Assembly (NCBI GenBank): GCA_033065855.1
Contig: JAVXUO010002002.1
Coordinates: forward strand, 62,001 to 126,000
DNA: 64,000 bases
Direction: 5' to 3'
DNA from: Escallonia rubra
Taxonomy: Eukaryota > Streptophyta > Magnoliopsida > Escalloniales > Escalloniaceae
Positions 11,697 through 23,262 of this stretch are shown in pieces (position 1 is the first letter of the stretch; every line of letters starts with the position of its first letter). Under the pieces are notes generated by a model that was given only the letters and a program-made list of their open reading frames with translations, was not told the DNA's origin and did not search any database. The translations under genes and the position numbers were made by a program.

Positions 11697-12710
11697 GGGC
11701 TAATTACACTTATAAAAATCCTACTTTTAATGCAATTACATGCGAGGACATAAAGTTTCAAAATGTAACATACGTGACCAAAAATGTTAAACAAAGTATT
11801 ACTTTTATCCAACCGTCAGTATTCCGTCCAAAAAATGTAATTTTCGTCATTACGTATTTTGAAAATGGCAATACTACCCCTGTTGATATCCTAATTTTCT
11901 CTCTCCACAATTTAAACCCTAAATCTGAAGTCACCGCCGGCAGCCCCCCTCCGCCGCCCCACGCCGGCAGCCCCCGCCCGACGCCGCCAGCCCCCCTCCG
12001 CCGCCCGACGCCGCCAGCAGTCCCCCGCCCCACCACGCCGGCAGCCCCACCATCCTGCAGAACCACCCCACCACGCCGACAAGCCCCTTGGCAAACCCAA
12101 GCTGCCGAGACGCATGGGAAGGAGACAGATCTGGCCATTGCAAGCCCATCGTGGTGGTGATGGCGCTGCCTTGCGGGTGGTCACGGTGGCGCGCATCTCG
12201 AAGGAAGAGGCCGGTGTCGTGACGGAGCTCGGTGGGGATGCTTGCGATCTCAGATGGCGCGGGGTATGGAGGTAGGTCGCGGCGGTGATGGTGGCGACAG
12301 GCATATCGGGAGTGAGACCGCGATCTTGTGGCGCCGGTGCCTCGCCGGAGGGCCTGCTACTGCGCTGATCGGGGGTTGTGGGCATGACGGGGTGGGCGGG
12401 TGACGGGGAAGGGGGAGGCAGACGGCGTGGGGGCGGGGGGGTGTGGGGAGAGGAAGAGGCAGACGGCGTTGGGGGGGGGGGGTGGGGGCGGAGTGGTGGG
12501 GGTGGGGGGGGTGCCAAAAAAGAGGAAGAATAAACAGTAAATTAATTGGGTAATTTATTTTAAAGTCAGGGGCAATCAAGTCTTTTTGTCAAAACCGTTA
12601 AGTATTTTTGTATTCCATTTGTCAATGGACATAAGTGTTACATTTTGAAACTTTTTTTCAAGCTCGTTTTAATTACCCCCAAACCTCAGGGATATAGGTG
12701 TAATTAGCCC
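11697..12710. mobile_element. Mutator-like (MULE) non-autonomous element with GC-rich cargo, 1.0 kb
   Basis: The ends are inverted: GGGCTAATTACACTTATA at the left and TATAGGTGTAATTAGCCC at the right, with further pairing inwards (AAAGTTTCAAAATGTAAC with GTTACATTTTGAAACTTT). A 9-bp direct repeat AATTTTTTT flanks it (11688-11696 and 12711-12719), which fits Mutator, though the repeat is low-complexity. The interior at about 11930-12520 is strikingly G/C-rich, unlike the AT-rich ends, and has long overlapping open frames of Pro/Arg/Ala-rich translation. That composition is what captured gene sequence (Pack-MULE) or simple GC repeats would give. No transposase. Confidence 0.72.
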
Positions 12711-12719
12711 AATTTTTTT

Positions 12720-14446
12720 TCAAGCTCGTTTTGGGTATTGATAACGAGAACTTTTGCTCGGCACATTCGGTGTTATGACAGAACTTGGCATAATGTCATC
12801 CAAGCCTTAACTTGGCCTGATTTCATATATGTTTATTATTTGCATAGTATGAAAACAGTATGAAACACAAGTTAAACGAGCTTGTTCATGAGTGCCAAGT
12901 GATTTTCGATATACAGGTTACAACTTTATGATCAAGCTCGATTCTTTTAAAAACAAACAAAGATAAAGAACATACACGGGCGATCAGCAAGTCTCTTCAT
13001 GGACAGCTTAGTTCCTTTACAACCCGACAAGTGATAGGTCTTACGATTGTCTAAGAGATGTTATACAGGCTGGATGGATGCACAGTCAATGTGTAGTAGC
13101 TAGCGAGTTTGGCTGTATATTTGGAGTGGGCGGAATATGGCCCGGGACAGTTGTCTTGAATCTATTTTAGTAGCATGTTTCACGATTGTCTAGATTACCC
13201 AGATCTACTGAGTTTCTGAGGAAATGGGTCAGTGGCTGTGGCCGCTGGCCAGAGCTACCAGGTCAATCAAAAGTATGAGCAACAAGAAACAGAGCATGGC
13301 CATGTTTACGAAGATTGTTTGCTTCTCGTAACTGAGGTTTCGATGCAAGGTGGTTATATGAATTGGCATGTGGGGATGAAAATTCTAAACCGCAAATAAA
13401 CCAAACACCAGCGCCGCTGCAGGCATTGGTTTTGCATTGTACGTTGGTGATTCTCGGCAATATTCGTGTTGGAAGCCGTGAGGAAAACAATCTAAATTAG
13501 CCGCAACGAGAAACGCAAGAGCATTACACTAAGGTGATCAAACCAACAGACGACAAGATGTTTACATGTCCAAAATTTGGGAAGTTCCGTTTAAACCTGA
13601 ATAGCAGAGCCATTTACCATCGGCATCGCAGAAAATATCAGCGAATAATCCACTCACTGCCAACCCGATCCACCAATACGACATAGTGGAAAATGACCTG
13701 CTTGGAAAGTGAAGTGAACCTTCTAACTAGCTCTATAATTGCCTAGAAAGCTATAAATTAACTACTTTAAAAGTGAAATCTTCCGAAATAACATGCAGTA
13801 TGTGATGATACCACCAAAAGGGTGAAAACCGTTCACAGACTAACGGACCACATGTTTTAGCAATGACTGCAGTCTGGAGTAACTCTAGACATGGGCGTGA
13901 AATGATTAGATAGTGAGAACAAAAGGAAGAATCCAGCAACGAGAACCCATCATTCTTTTTTTTCATTTGGGCAAAACCGCAGAAGTGGATCCCTGGTACA
14001 ATCTTACTTCCATTCCCCTAAGATTGTCTATACTCACAAAGCTGTCAAAAAGGCTACGCTATCCTCACTGAATTATCGTTTTACCCACAAATGGTATCAT
14101 TAAAACAATTGTCAGTGAAGCTAAAGCATTAGGCATTTAAAGAGGAAAATTACCTGCACTTGGCAGATATCAATATGAAGCAAACCACTGTGAGCCCAAC
14201 CTTTATTCACAATAAGCTCGGCAATAACACCAACTAAACGTTCACAACACCGTTTCTGATGTTAGAAAGAGCGTCAAGAAAATACATGATATATACGGCC
14301 ACAAGTCCATTTACAATTCACACACTGAACTTATTAAAGGATTATATAAGCATACAGCCATCCACCATCACACACAGGCTTCTAGCAATACGGGCATGAA
14401 TGACTATATGCTCCCCGACACAAGGAAGTGAGGATATAGTAGAAGA
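12720..14446. other. Intergenic; right part may be 3' UTR of the peptidase gene
   Basis: No further coding exon seen. The part just left of 14447 is presumably the 3' untranslated region of the minus-strand peptidase gene, but no poly(A) signal was chosen with confidence. Confidence 0.4.
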
Positions 14447-17156
14447 CTAACAAAAAGAGGCAAGTACCTCCAACAAGGAAGCAGCGAATTGCATTTGTGT
14501 ATCCTCGTCTATAGTTAAGAAGAGGGGCACGTGTACAAAGAGCGACTTGGTACCCTTTTGCTCTGAGAAGCGCAAAGAATGGTAGTATACATAATTGCAA
14601 ACAAACCGCCCGGCATCATCAGAGGTCATCACTTCGTGACCCATATTGGCCAAGGCCTTGGTGATCTCATCAGCAGGAAGAGAAGTCTGCACATGATATA
14701 TAACAGGAAAAGTACATAAAATGAGCGATGTGAACAAAGAAAAAAGGAATTCTTGGATCATTGTCAGGCTGTATGCACAAAACACTCCAGTGAATGAGAC
14801 TATAATGTTGTTACATTATCGTCCTGTGTCAATAGCCATATAACCTTCGTAACATAGACCAAATCACTAGAGCGAAAGATGGACTAGGATCATACTCCGC
14901 TATTAATAGTAGCAAATTTTGCTGGTCTCAGAATATATTTAGGTGAGTCTGCAAAGAATCATAAGATCTGACTAACTTCGGAGAAGGCTTAACGCGATGC
15001 TACAGTATCATGGGAAACTACTTGGTGTGAATAGCAGATGGCATGCAGCAAAAATGGCTTTTACCAATAGGTTTCACATAACTCAGAGCAAACTGATGAT
15101 GCATATCAAATATAAGGCAGACACTCAAAAAATTTAAATGAGGTTATTAAAGAGTACTGGTAGACAGAGTTCGGGCAAAGCCAAGTAAAAATAATCTTGC
15201 AGGCAACAAAATTGTAAGACGCCCTGAAAAGCCACATCAGACACTTGCCGTCATTGGGATTAGTTGCTTTATCTAATTCCCATCCCCACTAAATTAGTAA
15301 AAAAACAAAGACTTGACTGAGCAGGATGAGTGTTAGAACTTGGAAATGTTGAAGTACAAAGAGATTCAGCCTTTTAGCCGTCGTTACCTACATTTATATT
15401 TTATTGTATATCTGTTCCACAATACACCTAATCTCGCCTTACTGAATACTACGAAGAAGTAATAGAAAAGAAGCATGACAACTTCTTATCTTTTGGGGAG
15501 TAAGAATCATGACACTCCCTTACCTTCCGTGTTCGTGAAATTCCACCATCTGCAGGAATAATGGGGACTTTCTGCAAATCATAAGGAGTAATCAATTGAA
15601 CAATATTAGAAGAGGATTTCTAACTTGGATTTGAGAAATCTGAGGAAATTTAATTGACCTGAGGCTTCCATCCCATCTCATCAGGACACCGGAAAGTAGC
15701 TTCATTGACAGCTTGATGCTCAATAGCAAACTTTGTTGCACCACTATTAACTCCAAAATGTACCTGAAGATAGTTTATGCGCAAAGGAAAAGATTTGACA
15801 GTAAATACATCAACCTGGAAATTTAATGGGCCAAGTTGATCCATAAATGGATTAAAACCTTTATACATGACAAACAAATAACTTCATGCTATTGTTCTTA
15901 GGCTAGTCACGTCAGAAAGCTAAAAGATTTTCACATGGCATATAAACCAGCAGAATATAACATTGATTTGCAACTTGAATTTCAATTGAAGGCCTCTAAA
16001 ATGCTATCGTAAAGTTTTCTATTATTATGAAACCATAGTTCAATGCTCACAGTCCAAAACTATTATGCTTTTTATGTGTTGGTAGTTGTAGAGCTGCGGT
16101 TAAACATCTAGGATCAGGAAAAGGCTCAATTTGATTTCTACTCTCCTCTTTATACTTGCAAATTCCCAGTGCTGATGTGACAACCTAGTGATGGGGCTTA
16201 CAAGGAAAACAAAATGCAGAACAGATTCAAGTACCTATATTTAAAAGAAACAAACTTTACAAGGAAATCAAGATGGAGAAGGGAAGGGGACCTAGAAAGG
16301 ATTTACTGGTTTTGAGACGAGAATTGATCATTGTCGCACAATTAATACTTAAAAGTTAGATCTAAATACTCGAACAGTGAGTTATTGTGAGTGCTCCGGC
16401 ATGCTTATTGTCAAGTTGACCTGTTTATTACATACTGCTGGACAGGATTCTCCATAATTAACCTATATGCATCTGGGCTTGATGGCACGCAATTTTAGTA
16501 AGACACTGGATAGGCTTGTAAGACAAATTAGGCTCCTCTAAACGAGGTATGTGCTAAAAGAAGACTTCAAAAAATTAAGACAGAAGCCAATTTGTAATGT
16601 CCAAAATTCAGTGTCCATAACAGTGTCTTTCAAGAACCAAAGGTAGGAGATTGTTAACATATTTTAGGAGTGAAATTTTCCAATACTATTGCAGGAACAA
16701 TAAACTCATATGCATACTTTCTGCTTGGTAAGTAGGCTCGTATTTTATTTCTGGTAAAAAAACTTATATTGGCCTCAATAAAGGTAGCAGCCACCTTCAG
16801 GAGGAACATGAGGTCAAATGAAGAAAGAGAGTGGAAAAATGTACTCCTAACATTTTCGCCTATGGATAACTGAAAAGCTAGCAACTAACCCATATAACTC
16901 TTCCAGAATGCGCTGATTCAGAGTCATTTCTACTCACGGCAGACTGCAACGTCTGATATAAGGGAACAAGCGCCCCCTGTCCAGCAGTTTCAAGAATACT
17001 GCAACTCCCAAGGATCAGCCCCTTTGGCAAGCCCTTTTTCTTCATAAACTCTTGCAGATTACTGACAATTGTCTCCGTTGGATTCTCTGAAACTCCATGG
17101 AACTTCTTGAAACCTGTCACATGGATAGTTACTGCTGGAGGCCCTTCAGACCCCAT
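14447..17156 (-). CDS. Pyroglutamyl peptidase I (pyrrolidone-carboxylate peptidase, C15 family)
   Basis: Removes N-terminal pyroglutamate from peptides; cytosolic cysteine peptidase. Four exons on the minus strand join in frame to 219 residues: 17156-16890, 15763-15659, 15571-15524 and 14686-14447. The protein starts MGSEGPPAVTIHVTGFKKFH, the usual C15 opening. The catalytic triad is present: Glu104 (AIEHQAVNE, aligned to Glu81 of bacterial enzymes), Cys170 (RFVCNY) and His192 (FVHVP). The ILETAGQGA and GVNSGATKFA blocks are typical of plant members. There is no signal peptide. Length equals that of known plant homologues. The last exon reads straight through to a stop after LEVLASFC. An untranslated 5' exon probably lies beyond 18303, since CAG|GTAAGT occurs there on the minus strand. 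Confidence 0.92.
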
Positions 17157-17939
17157 TTACCAAAAACTATAGATGAATCCAACAATGTCAAGGCATTAAA
17201 TATCAAAATCAGTATCTCGATACCTGCATGAGGAACCAGGCAACGAGTTAACAGCCAAAAAAGGTTTGAACGAAGAAGCATGAGTAAAATTGCAACACAT
17301 AGAAACATAATGGACCTTTTCATCTCATAGATGGAGACATTTACATGTAGAGAATGGAAAGATGTAAGAAAATGGTCAGAAAGCATGACTATCAATACCA
17401 TAAGAAAGTATTAATAATTGTCATCTTGTAGGTGTATATGTATATAGGGGCACTAGATATAGAAAGCTAAAGATGAGGAAAAGAGAGAAGCAAGACAAAA
17501 TTGTAACACATAATATTTTTGGGAAACAGGTTCAGGGAACACGGAGTTCGTCGCCACTATGTCTCACGGTAGAGCTTGCTCTTCTAAGCGACTAAAAAAA
17601 AAGAACTTTCCAAGGAAGTAGTCGAACAAAAAGAAATTGGAAGTATTGTGCATTGCCAAGAAATTCTCAAGATTGTCTTTATACTAAACTCAACTCAACC
17701 TTTGTCCCAAATGTAAGATTATTTATATCCACCACCATTGAACTTACGCGTATCCAATACAACTTTGTCAATTGTAGTAACAGCAAAAGGCGACAAGGTA
17801 TTTCGATTCTAACAATATATGTTGATGATTCAAACATGTATGACTTCTCCTACTTAAGTTGACAGAGACTTATGGCTAAACACCAAAGATTAATCACTTA
17901 ACCAAAGGTGTAGAGAAAGAACATCCAAGAAAATTAACA

Positions 17940-17955
17940 CCCCCCCCCCCCCCCC
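17940..17955. repeat. Poly(C) tract, 16 bases
   Basis: Uninterrupted run of C between AACA and GAATAA. It probably lies in the 5' intron of the peptidase gene. Confidence 0.9.
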
Positions 17956-18302
17956 GAATAACTGCATAAACAGCGTATCACAGAAATGTACATACAGTAG
18001 CTAAAGACCCATAAGAAAGTGCAAAGCACCAGACAAGAAACCAACTTTTAGTTGGAAAATTTTAAACCCCATAACCCAACAGATTAACCCATTTGATGAT
18101 CACAGAATTCGACCAAGAACCCAATTCATCGCTAAATTAGAGTCAAACCCATCAGCTATCATCAGCAATCAACTTAAAGAATCATCACAAGAAAAGGATC
18201 AGACAACCAATTGATCAAATGGATCAAAAACCCAGATATTTACCTTGAAAAAGAATGAGCTCTAGAAAGATTAACAATGGAAAGAATGAGCCATTTACTT
18301 AC

Positions 18303-18361
18303 CTGAATTTCGTGAGAAAGCAAGAATTTAGAAATGAGCCAACCACCCACCAGTCTTATCT
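18303..18361 (-). other. Probable untranslated 5' exon of the peptidase gene
   Basis: On the minus strand AAATTCAG is followed by GTAAGTAAAT, a near-consensus donor. The nearest reasonable acceptors before the ATG are just right of 17156 (ATCTATAG and ATGCAG). A second possible donor, CAAG|GTAAAT, lies near 18240. The start of transcription is not determined. Confidence 0.35.
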
Positions 18362-18599
18362 GTACAAAGTGATCTAGTCGTAGACTAATGGAACTGATTG
18401 AGATTCCACGCGACTGGATTAGTTGAAAGACAAGTAAATAGAGAAGAATATAAATAGAAAACGTGGTAGTGGTGGGTCATTATCATGAAAAACAACATAA
18501 TACACTGTATGCTCTATTATTATTACTGGAACGGGAACTAGAACTTCCCAGTTTGCAACACGTGAAATTTGCCACTCTCTCAGATTAAGGCATTAATTA

Positions 18600-20770
18600 A
18601 TGTTTAAAAGGGTAAGTCTAAATTTATAAAGTATTATTCGTAATTAATTTTATATATTTTTATTATTAACGGATTAAAAAGTGTTGCTAAAGTTTACCAA
18701 ATTTTTCTAACTATGCGACAATTCATAGATTTTGAAACGGTTTGTAGACGATAAAACGTCGACGATAGTTATTGACAGCTATATTATGTAACTAAAAATA
18801 GTAAAACATTTGTTATGTCATAAAGTTTGTACTCGAATAGAAAGAGACCCGGGGGAGTTGGCTATCTGCTACTTGGAAGCTTAGAAACATTGTTGCTCTA
18901 AGGCATCTCAAAGTTAGAATTTTTTTTTATATGTTTGTCAATATTTTATTTGTCAATACATCACGAAGACTAATAATTTATCTTTAATAGTAAATTTTGG
19001 CTTATAATCAAATGTTTAATAAAATATATTTTAATAGAATGAGCAAATAGACATTCCGTGAAAACAAGTTGCGGGGTTTGAGAGAAGAGCCCAAAACATT
19101 TGGGCCCTACAGAGGACATGTGAAAGCATTTTGGGGCCCATGGACAACAAGGGCAGCGGCTGTTAGCACTGATTAGTATTTAGCACTGTAATTCGCTTCG
19201 TGGCATCAAATGGTTGGTGGAATCCATACTTGGATGCCGAAATTAGAGTGTCTTCTAGTTTGGTTCGTATAAAGCTTTTTTTTTTTTAGGGGGGGGGGGG
19301 GGGGGTTTCAAATTATACTCAAACTCGGCTTGTTTATCAATTAAATCCATCTAAAACGAGTCCGAGTCCGAGTCCGAGCATTATATGAGTATTTTGTTAT
19401 CATTCGATTTCAATAAATTAACGAGTTTCGAAGCTTGATTTGTTTGTTTTTCGAACCAATTTGGAACGAGCTTTTAAAAGAGTAAACACACTTGAAGTCT
19501 GACGAACAGTTCGTTTACGGTTCTAATAAATAGCGTGGTAAATAATCTGAGTCACTTATAAACAGGCCTGTTGTGTTTAATTACTTCGTTTTCATTTATT
19601 TACCAAACGAATTAAGCTATATCTTAAAGCTTTTTTTTTAATAAATGAGCGGAGGTTAAAGAGCATTAGGCCATTCGTTATCACGTTCGTTTCTCTAGTT
19701 AGTAACATTTTTCTACTATCAAAATGAAAATTTCCATCAGATTAAGGCTTGATTTGCGTAAAATTCATAAATAATTCGCACGATTAAGACCAATTGAGCC
19801 GAGTTCAGTCATACTAGCCTGCATCCGAATTTGAACCGAGTTCCTGAGCTTAAGCCCAGCTCATCTAACAAACTGAATCAATCACAAATTTTCGTTGATC
19901 CTAATGTATACCAATTAGAACAAAACTTCTGATCGATCTCTTAATCAACACGAGCGGATCCCAGACTTTAAATCAGTTAGACAAATATAAACATGAACAC
20001 GTACAAGAACATGAAAGGGGTAGAGGTGAAGGAGTGGGGACGAGATGAGCCAAGGGGTTGGTTCTCCTAACAGATACTGCTGACAGCATGGCGCCACAAC
20101 ATCGCCTGTCATGGTCTGGGCGTCACGGATAGGAGGAGAAGAACAAGATTGGTAAGCAATGACGCACCAAATGATGATTATATTCCCTACCAATGGATCA
20201 CCCTTTATATATTATAATATAATATTAAGCTTATGTTTTTTTTAATCCCCTTCTTTCTTACTACTGTTAATTAATGCATTTTTACAATTGAATTGTACAA
20301 TAAAACATAATAACTACGACTTCTTCCACAAAAGTGATAATTTGTTGTTTAAAATAAATTTGGACCGTAATATGGGCCTTTCTAAGTGCTCTCATATGCA
20401 ATTATGTATATGTATGATTTACGATAAACGATGATAGAGGAGTGCCAGCACAATTTGAAAGGCGGTCAGTTGATTTTAGAAATGCATTGATCGATTCCGA
20501 ATGTACTTTCTTTACTCAATCTCATCCTGTGTGGGAGATGATAAAGTGAATCAGTTAAAGCATTCGCCATTTTCATGAATTTTTGCGTAATTATTATACA
20601 AGTTAATAATCCGTGCTCTCTGATAAGAATTTTGATTTTGGCATATGCTTACGACCGTGAAAAAGCATGCTGGGAGGCAAATAATGCAGGAGTGTTCAAC
20701 TTCGCCACCTAATGTTTATTTTGTTACTAAGCAGAGGAGTATTTGTTTTGGGGAATCAAAAGACTTTTGT
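18600..20770. other. Intergenic, AT-rich with transposon-like debris
   Basis: No gene was recognised. A poly(G) tract of 17 bases lies at 19289-19305, next to a T-run. The stretch 19310-19900 is rich in 'ctcg/cgag' words (GAGTCCGAGTCCGAGTCCGAG near 19360) like degraded hAT-type plant elements, but no clean ends were found. Confidence 0.4.
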
Positions 20771-20784
20771 GGTATCAACTGTTC

Positions 20785-20818
20785 AGTCAAGCCGTCACCA
20801 ATCTATATATAGAGTCAA
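20785..20818 (+). promoter_or_regulatory. NIMIN promoter: TATA box, two W-boxes and a TGACG element
   Basis: The core promoter carries a TATA box (CTATATATAG, about 20803-20812), two W-box motifs on the minus strand (TTGACT, at 20785-20790 and 20813-20818) and a TGACG motif (minus strand, 20793-20797). WRKY factors bind the first type and TGA bZIP factors, partners of NPR1, bind the second. That fits salicylic-acid induction of a NIMIN gene, but such short motifs also occur by chance. Confidence 0.5.
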
Positions 20819-20854
20819 CCTTAATGCAGGTTGTTCACCAATCAGTGAGCTCCT

Positions 20855-20892
<38 letters not shown>
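20855..20892. repeat. (TC)n-(TG)n microsatellite in the NIMIN 5' leader
   Basis: About ten TC units run into nine TG units between the TATA box and the ATG, so the tract should be transcribed. CT-rich leaders are common in plants. Confidence 0.85.
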
Positions 20893-20926
20893 TTCACATA
20901 TCAAAACTTAGTATAAGCTTATAAAA

Positions 20927-21280
20927 ATGGATGGAGAAAGAAGGAAGAGGAAGATAGAGCAGAATGAGCAGAGAGAAGATGATGAGGAAGGGAAAATGGC
21001 GAAGTTCTTCTCTTTGATTAGAAGCACAAAAGAGGTGCGGGAACGAATCATGGGCGGAGCTGCAGCAGTTGGCAAGTCCAAGGAGGAACAGAAGTTGGGC
21101 AATGAAGAGAAACCGGCCACCACTTGGAATCCGACGTTCCGGTCGGAAGATTTCATGGAAGACGGTCAGGGTCAGCCGTCCACGGTTGTTCATGCAAGCC
21201 CTTCCAAGGGAGAAAAGGGTAGCAAACATGACAAGAAAGAAAAAGAAGGGGATGGCTTAGACCTCAAACTTTCTTTGTAG
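20927..21280 (+). CDS. NIM1-interacting (NIMIN/NRR family) protein
   Basis: Small nuclear regulator that binds NPR1 and dampens salicylic-acid-induced defence gene expression. Single exon of 117 residues. It begins with a basic/acidic stretch (MDGERRKRKIEQ, then acidic residues to about 22), followed by MAKFFSLIRSTKEVRERI (24-41), the NIMIN core helix. WNPTFRSEDF (67-76) contains the EDF motif of NIMIN1/3, and the protein ends in LDLKLSL (111-117), an EAR repression motif that recruits TOPLESS co-repressors. The middle and tail are Lys/Glu-rich and probably disordered. Length and motif order match the family. Assignment to NIMIN2 rather than NIMIN1 or NIMIN3 is uncertain. The promoter has W-boxes and TGACG. 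Confidence 0.85.
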   Translation: MDGERRKRKIEQNEQREDDEEGKMAKFFSLIRSTKEVRERIMGGAAAVGKSKEEQKLGNEEKPATTWNPTFRSEDFMEDGQGQPSTVVHASPSKGEKGSKHDKKEKEGDGLDLKLSL

Positions 21281-21289
21281 TAATAATCT

Positions 21290-23110
21290 CTGCAATTCTG
21301 GATGATAATTAATTGTGAATTCATGTTTTCAAAGTGGAGTAAGGCAATGCAACTCTGCGTATAACTTCAGTGGTCTGCTGTGAAATATGTATACGTGTTG
21401 CTGCGATAGAAAAAATCACATTAAATGTATTATCATGACAAAAGTTGTGGCGATAAATACTAGTAATTGCATAATACGAGTAAACTGGAAATTATTTTTT
21501 ATTAGCGGCTCATTAAAACTGTTACAGTTAAGTATCTTGATCTCTAATAATACTATTTATTCGGTACTTTTTTTTATAGGACGGTAAAGAGTATTCTCGG
21601 ACCAGCTTTAGCGTCAAACGAGACTAAGTCTTGTTTCGGGTCGATTTTAAGGGTGCATCCCCAACACTGCCTTGGTGCATTCAGAGAAATATGTTTCTTC
21701 CGGTTGCTGGCTACAAGGTTTGTACTAGGGAAATAAAGGAAGGGAACAAACTTTCTTGATCATTAGACCAATCTCTTGAGGAATTATCGGTATTAATCTA
21801 TTATTTCAATCACTTATTACCGATATTAAATAAACATAATGCAGGACTGCACGTATGATATCCGCACAAGACACTATACTGGAAGCCTACTACCAAACCG
21901 ATAATCACCACCCTCTTGATAGTAAAATGAACAAGCATAAGTCAAGTTAATTTCCAACAAAGGGCTTCAATATGATTTTTGTGAAGGATTGCACTACTAG
22001 CTAACCATGGCAAAAAGTAGGAGGAAATAAAATGATTTTTTTTTCTATAACATGGGTTGCTCAAAGAGGCCACAATTCTTTATGAAACGGTACCTAATTG
22101 TTGCTAAATATGGTCAGTACGTGCATTTAACTTGTAACTCTAAAAAACTATCGTTAAAACTAGTCACCGGAGATTTTTGCAGAAATGTCATGGACAATAT
22201 TTAGGATGGTAGCGAGAGGGCTACAACCGGAGTTGTAGCCAAAATCTCCCGGATGTGAAAACAGAGCAATTAGACTGACCCCAATTGGTAAGAATTCTTT
22301 GTTCCTGATTTCCTATTAATTTCAGAAGTCCAAAAATTTGCCTTGAGCCATAAGTTGTTTTTCAGCAAGAACCTGCCAAGGATCACTTATTTAATCAGGC
22401 GTAATTGCTTTCCTAAGGTATATGCTTGTTACCAGTCAAAGCATGTTTTGTGTAAAAGCAGCAGAAAGCATATATATCTTCAAACGGAGCAGCGCGATGC
22501 TTGCTAACCAGAAATAGACTGCGTAACCTTCCCTGTGTCCAGCCTGTACAAAAATTTGTCAGCGAAGTGTCACAAGCAGTGACGTAAGGTGCCGGACGGC
22601 CTTGCCCACCGGAGAAGATTAACTTTGGCATCTTATTTTACTAGGTTTGGTGTTTTGATGTATTTGGATTGGCTTGACATTGTATCTCTGTTTATGGTAT
22701 TTCAGTTTCGAGACAGATACATGCATGTCTTCAACACCATTCCTTCTTTGCCGACAAACACTCTCGCGTTTCTGGACGGTTCACCACCGGAAGCTGGAGC
22801 TGGTTTTGGCGCCGGCAGAAGGAGCTGGAGAGAGACGTTGGTTTGGAGAGAGAGTGTTTGTCGGCAGAGTAAATGAGAGCCTTTAATGTGTCCGCGGACG
22901 TGGCTTAATCTGAGCCTTTCCCTCCGACTTAACTTGATCCAACGGCTATTGCTGGGTTACAGCACCCCTGCTGAATAATTAGGGAGCAAAGACTTCTCCC
23001 TTCGTTTCCTGTCACAAGTCACTGGCTGTATACTGTCAAGACAAGCGCAGCCGGCTCAGAACATGACCAGGAAACTACAAGTACGATAAGACTAAGAAAA
23101 AGAAGAAAAA
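21290..23110. other. Intergenic, no gene seen
   Basis: No coding exon was supported. A perfect 17-bp inverted repeat near 22749-22866 is listed separately. Confidence 0.4.
22749..22866. repeat. Perfect 17-bp inverted repeat around an 84-bp loop
   Basis: TGCCGACAAACACTCTC at 22749-22765 is repeated inverted at 22850-22866. The loop is GC-richer than its surroundings and has its own short repeats (GGAGCTGG twice). It could be a tiny MITE or a transcribed hairpin; nothing else identifies it. Confidence 0.7.
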
Positions 23111-23262
23111 AGGTGCCTAACAAAGTTTTTCTCATCTTCCACCTCTATAATGCCTACTAGTAGAAGCATGTTCCTGGCTGGCTCCATCACCAACTTCCAC
23201 CCTCATCTACTTCTTTCTCTTGTACTATCATCTACTAGTACTACTAATTTTTACAGACGCCT

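Noticed and set aside
11912-12579. Long minus-strand frames of 201, 126 and 109 codons
   Set aside because: Translation is low-complexity Pro/Arg/Ala/Gly and overlaps open frames on the other strand. GC-rich DNA inside a TIR element gives such frames by chance.
19945-20193. 82-codon minus frame with a TATA-like word upstream
   Set aside because: It opens with TTG rather than ATG, and the protein matches nothing I recognise.
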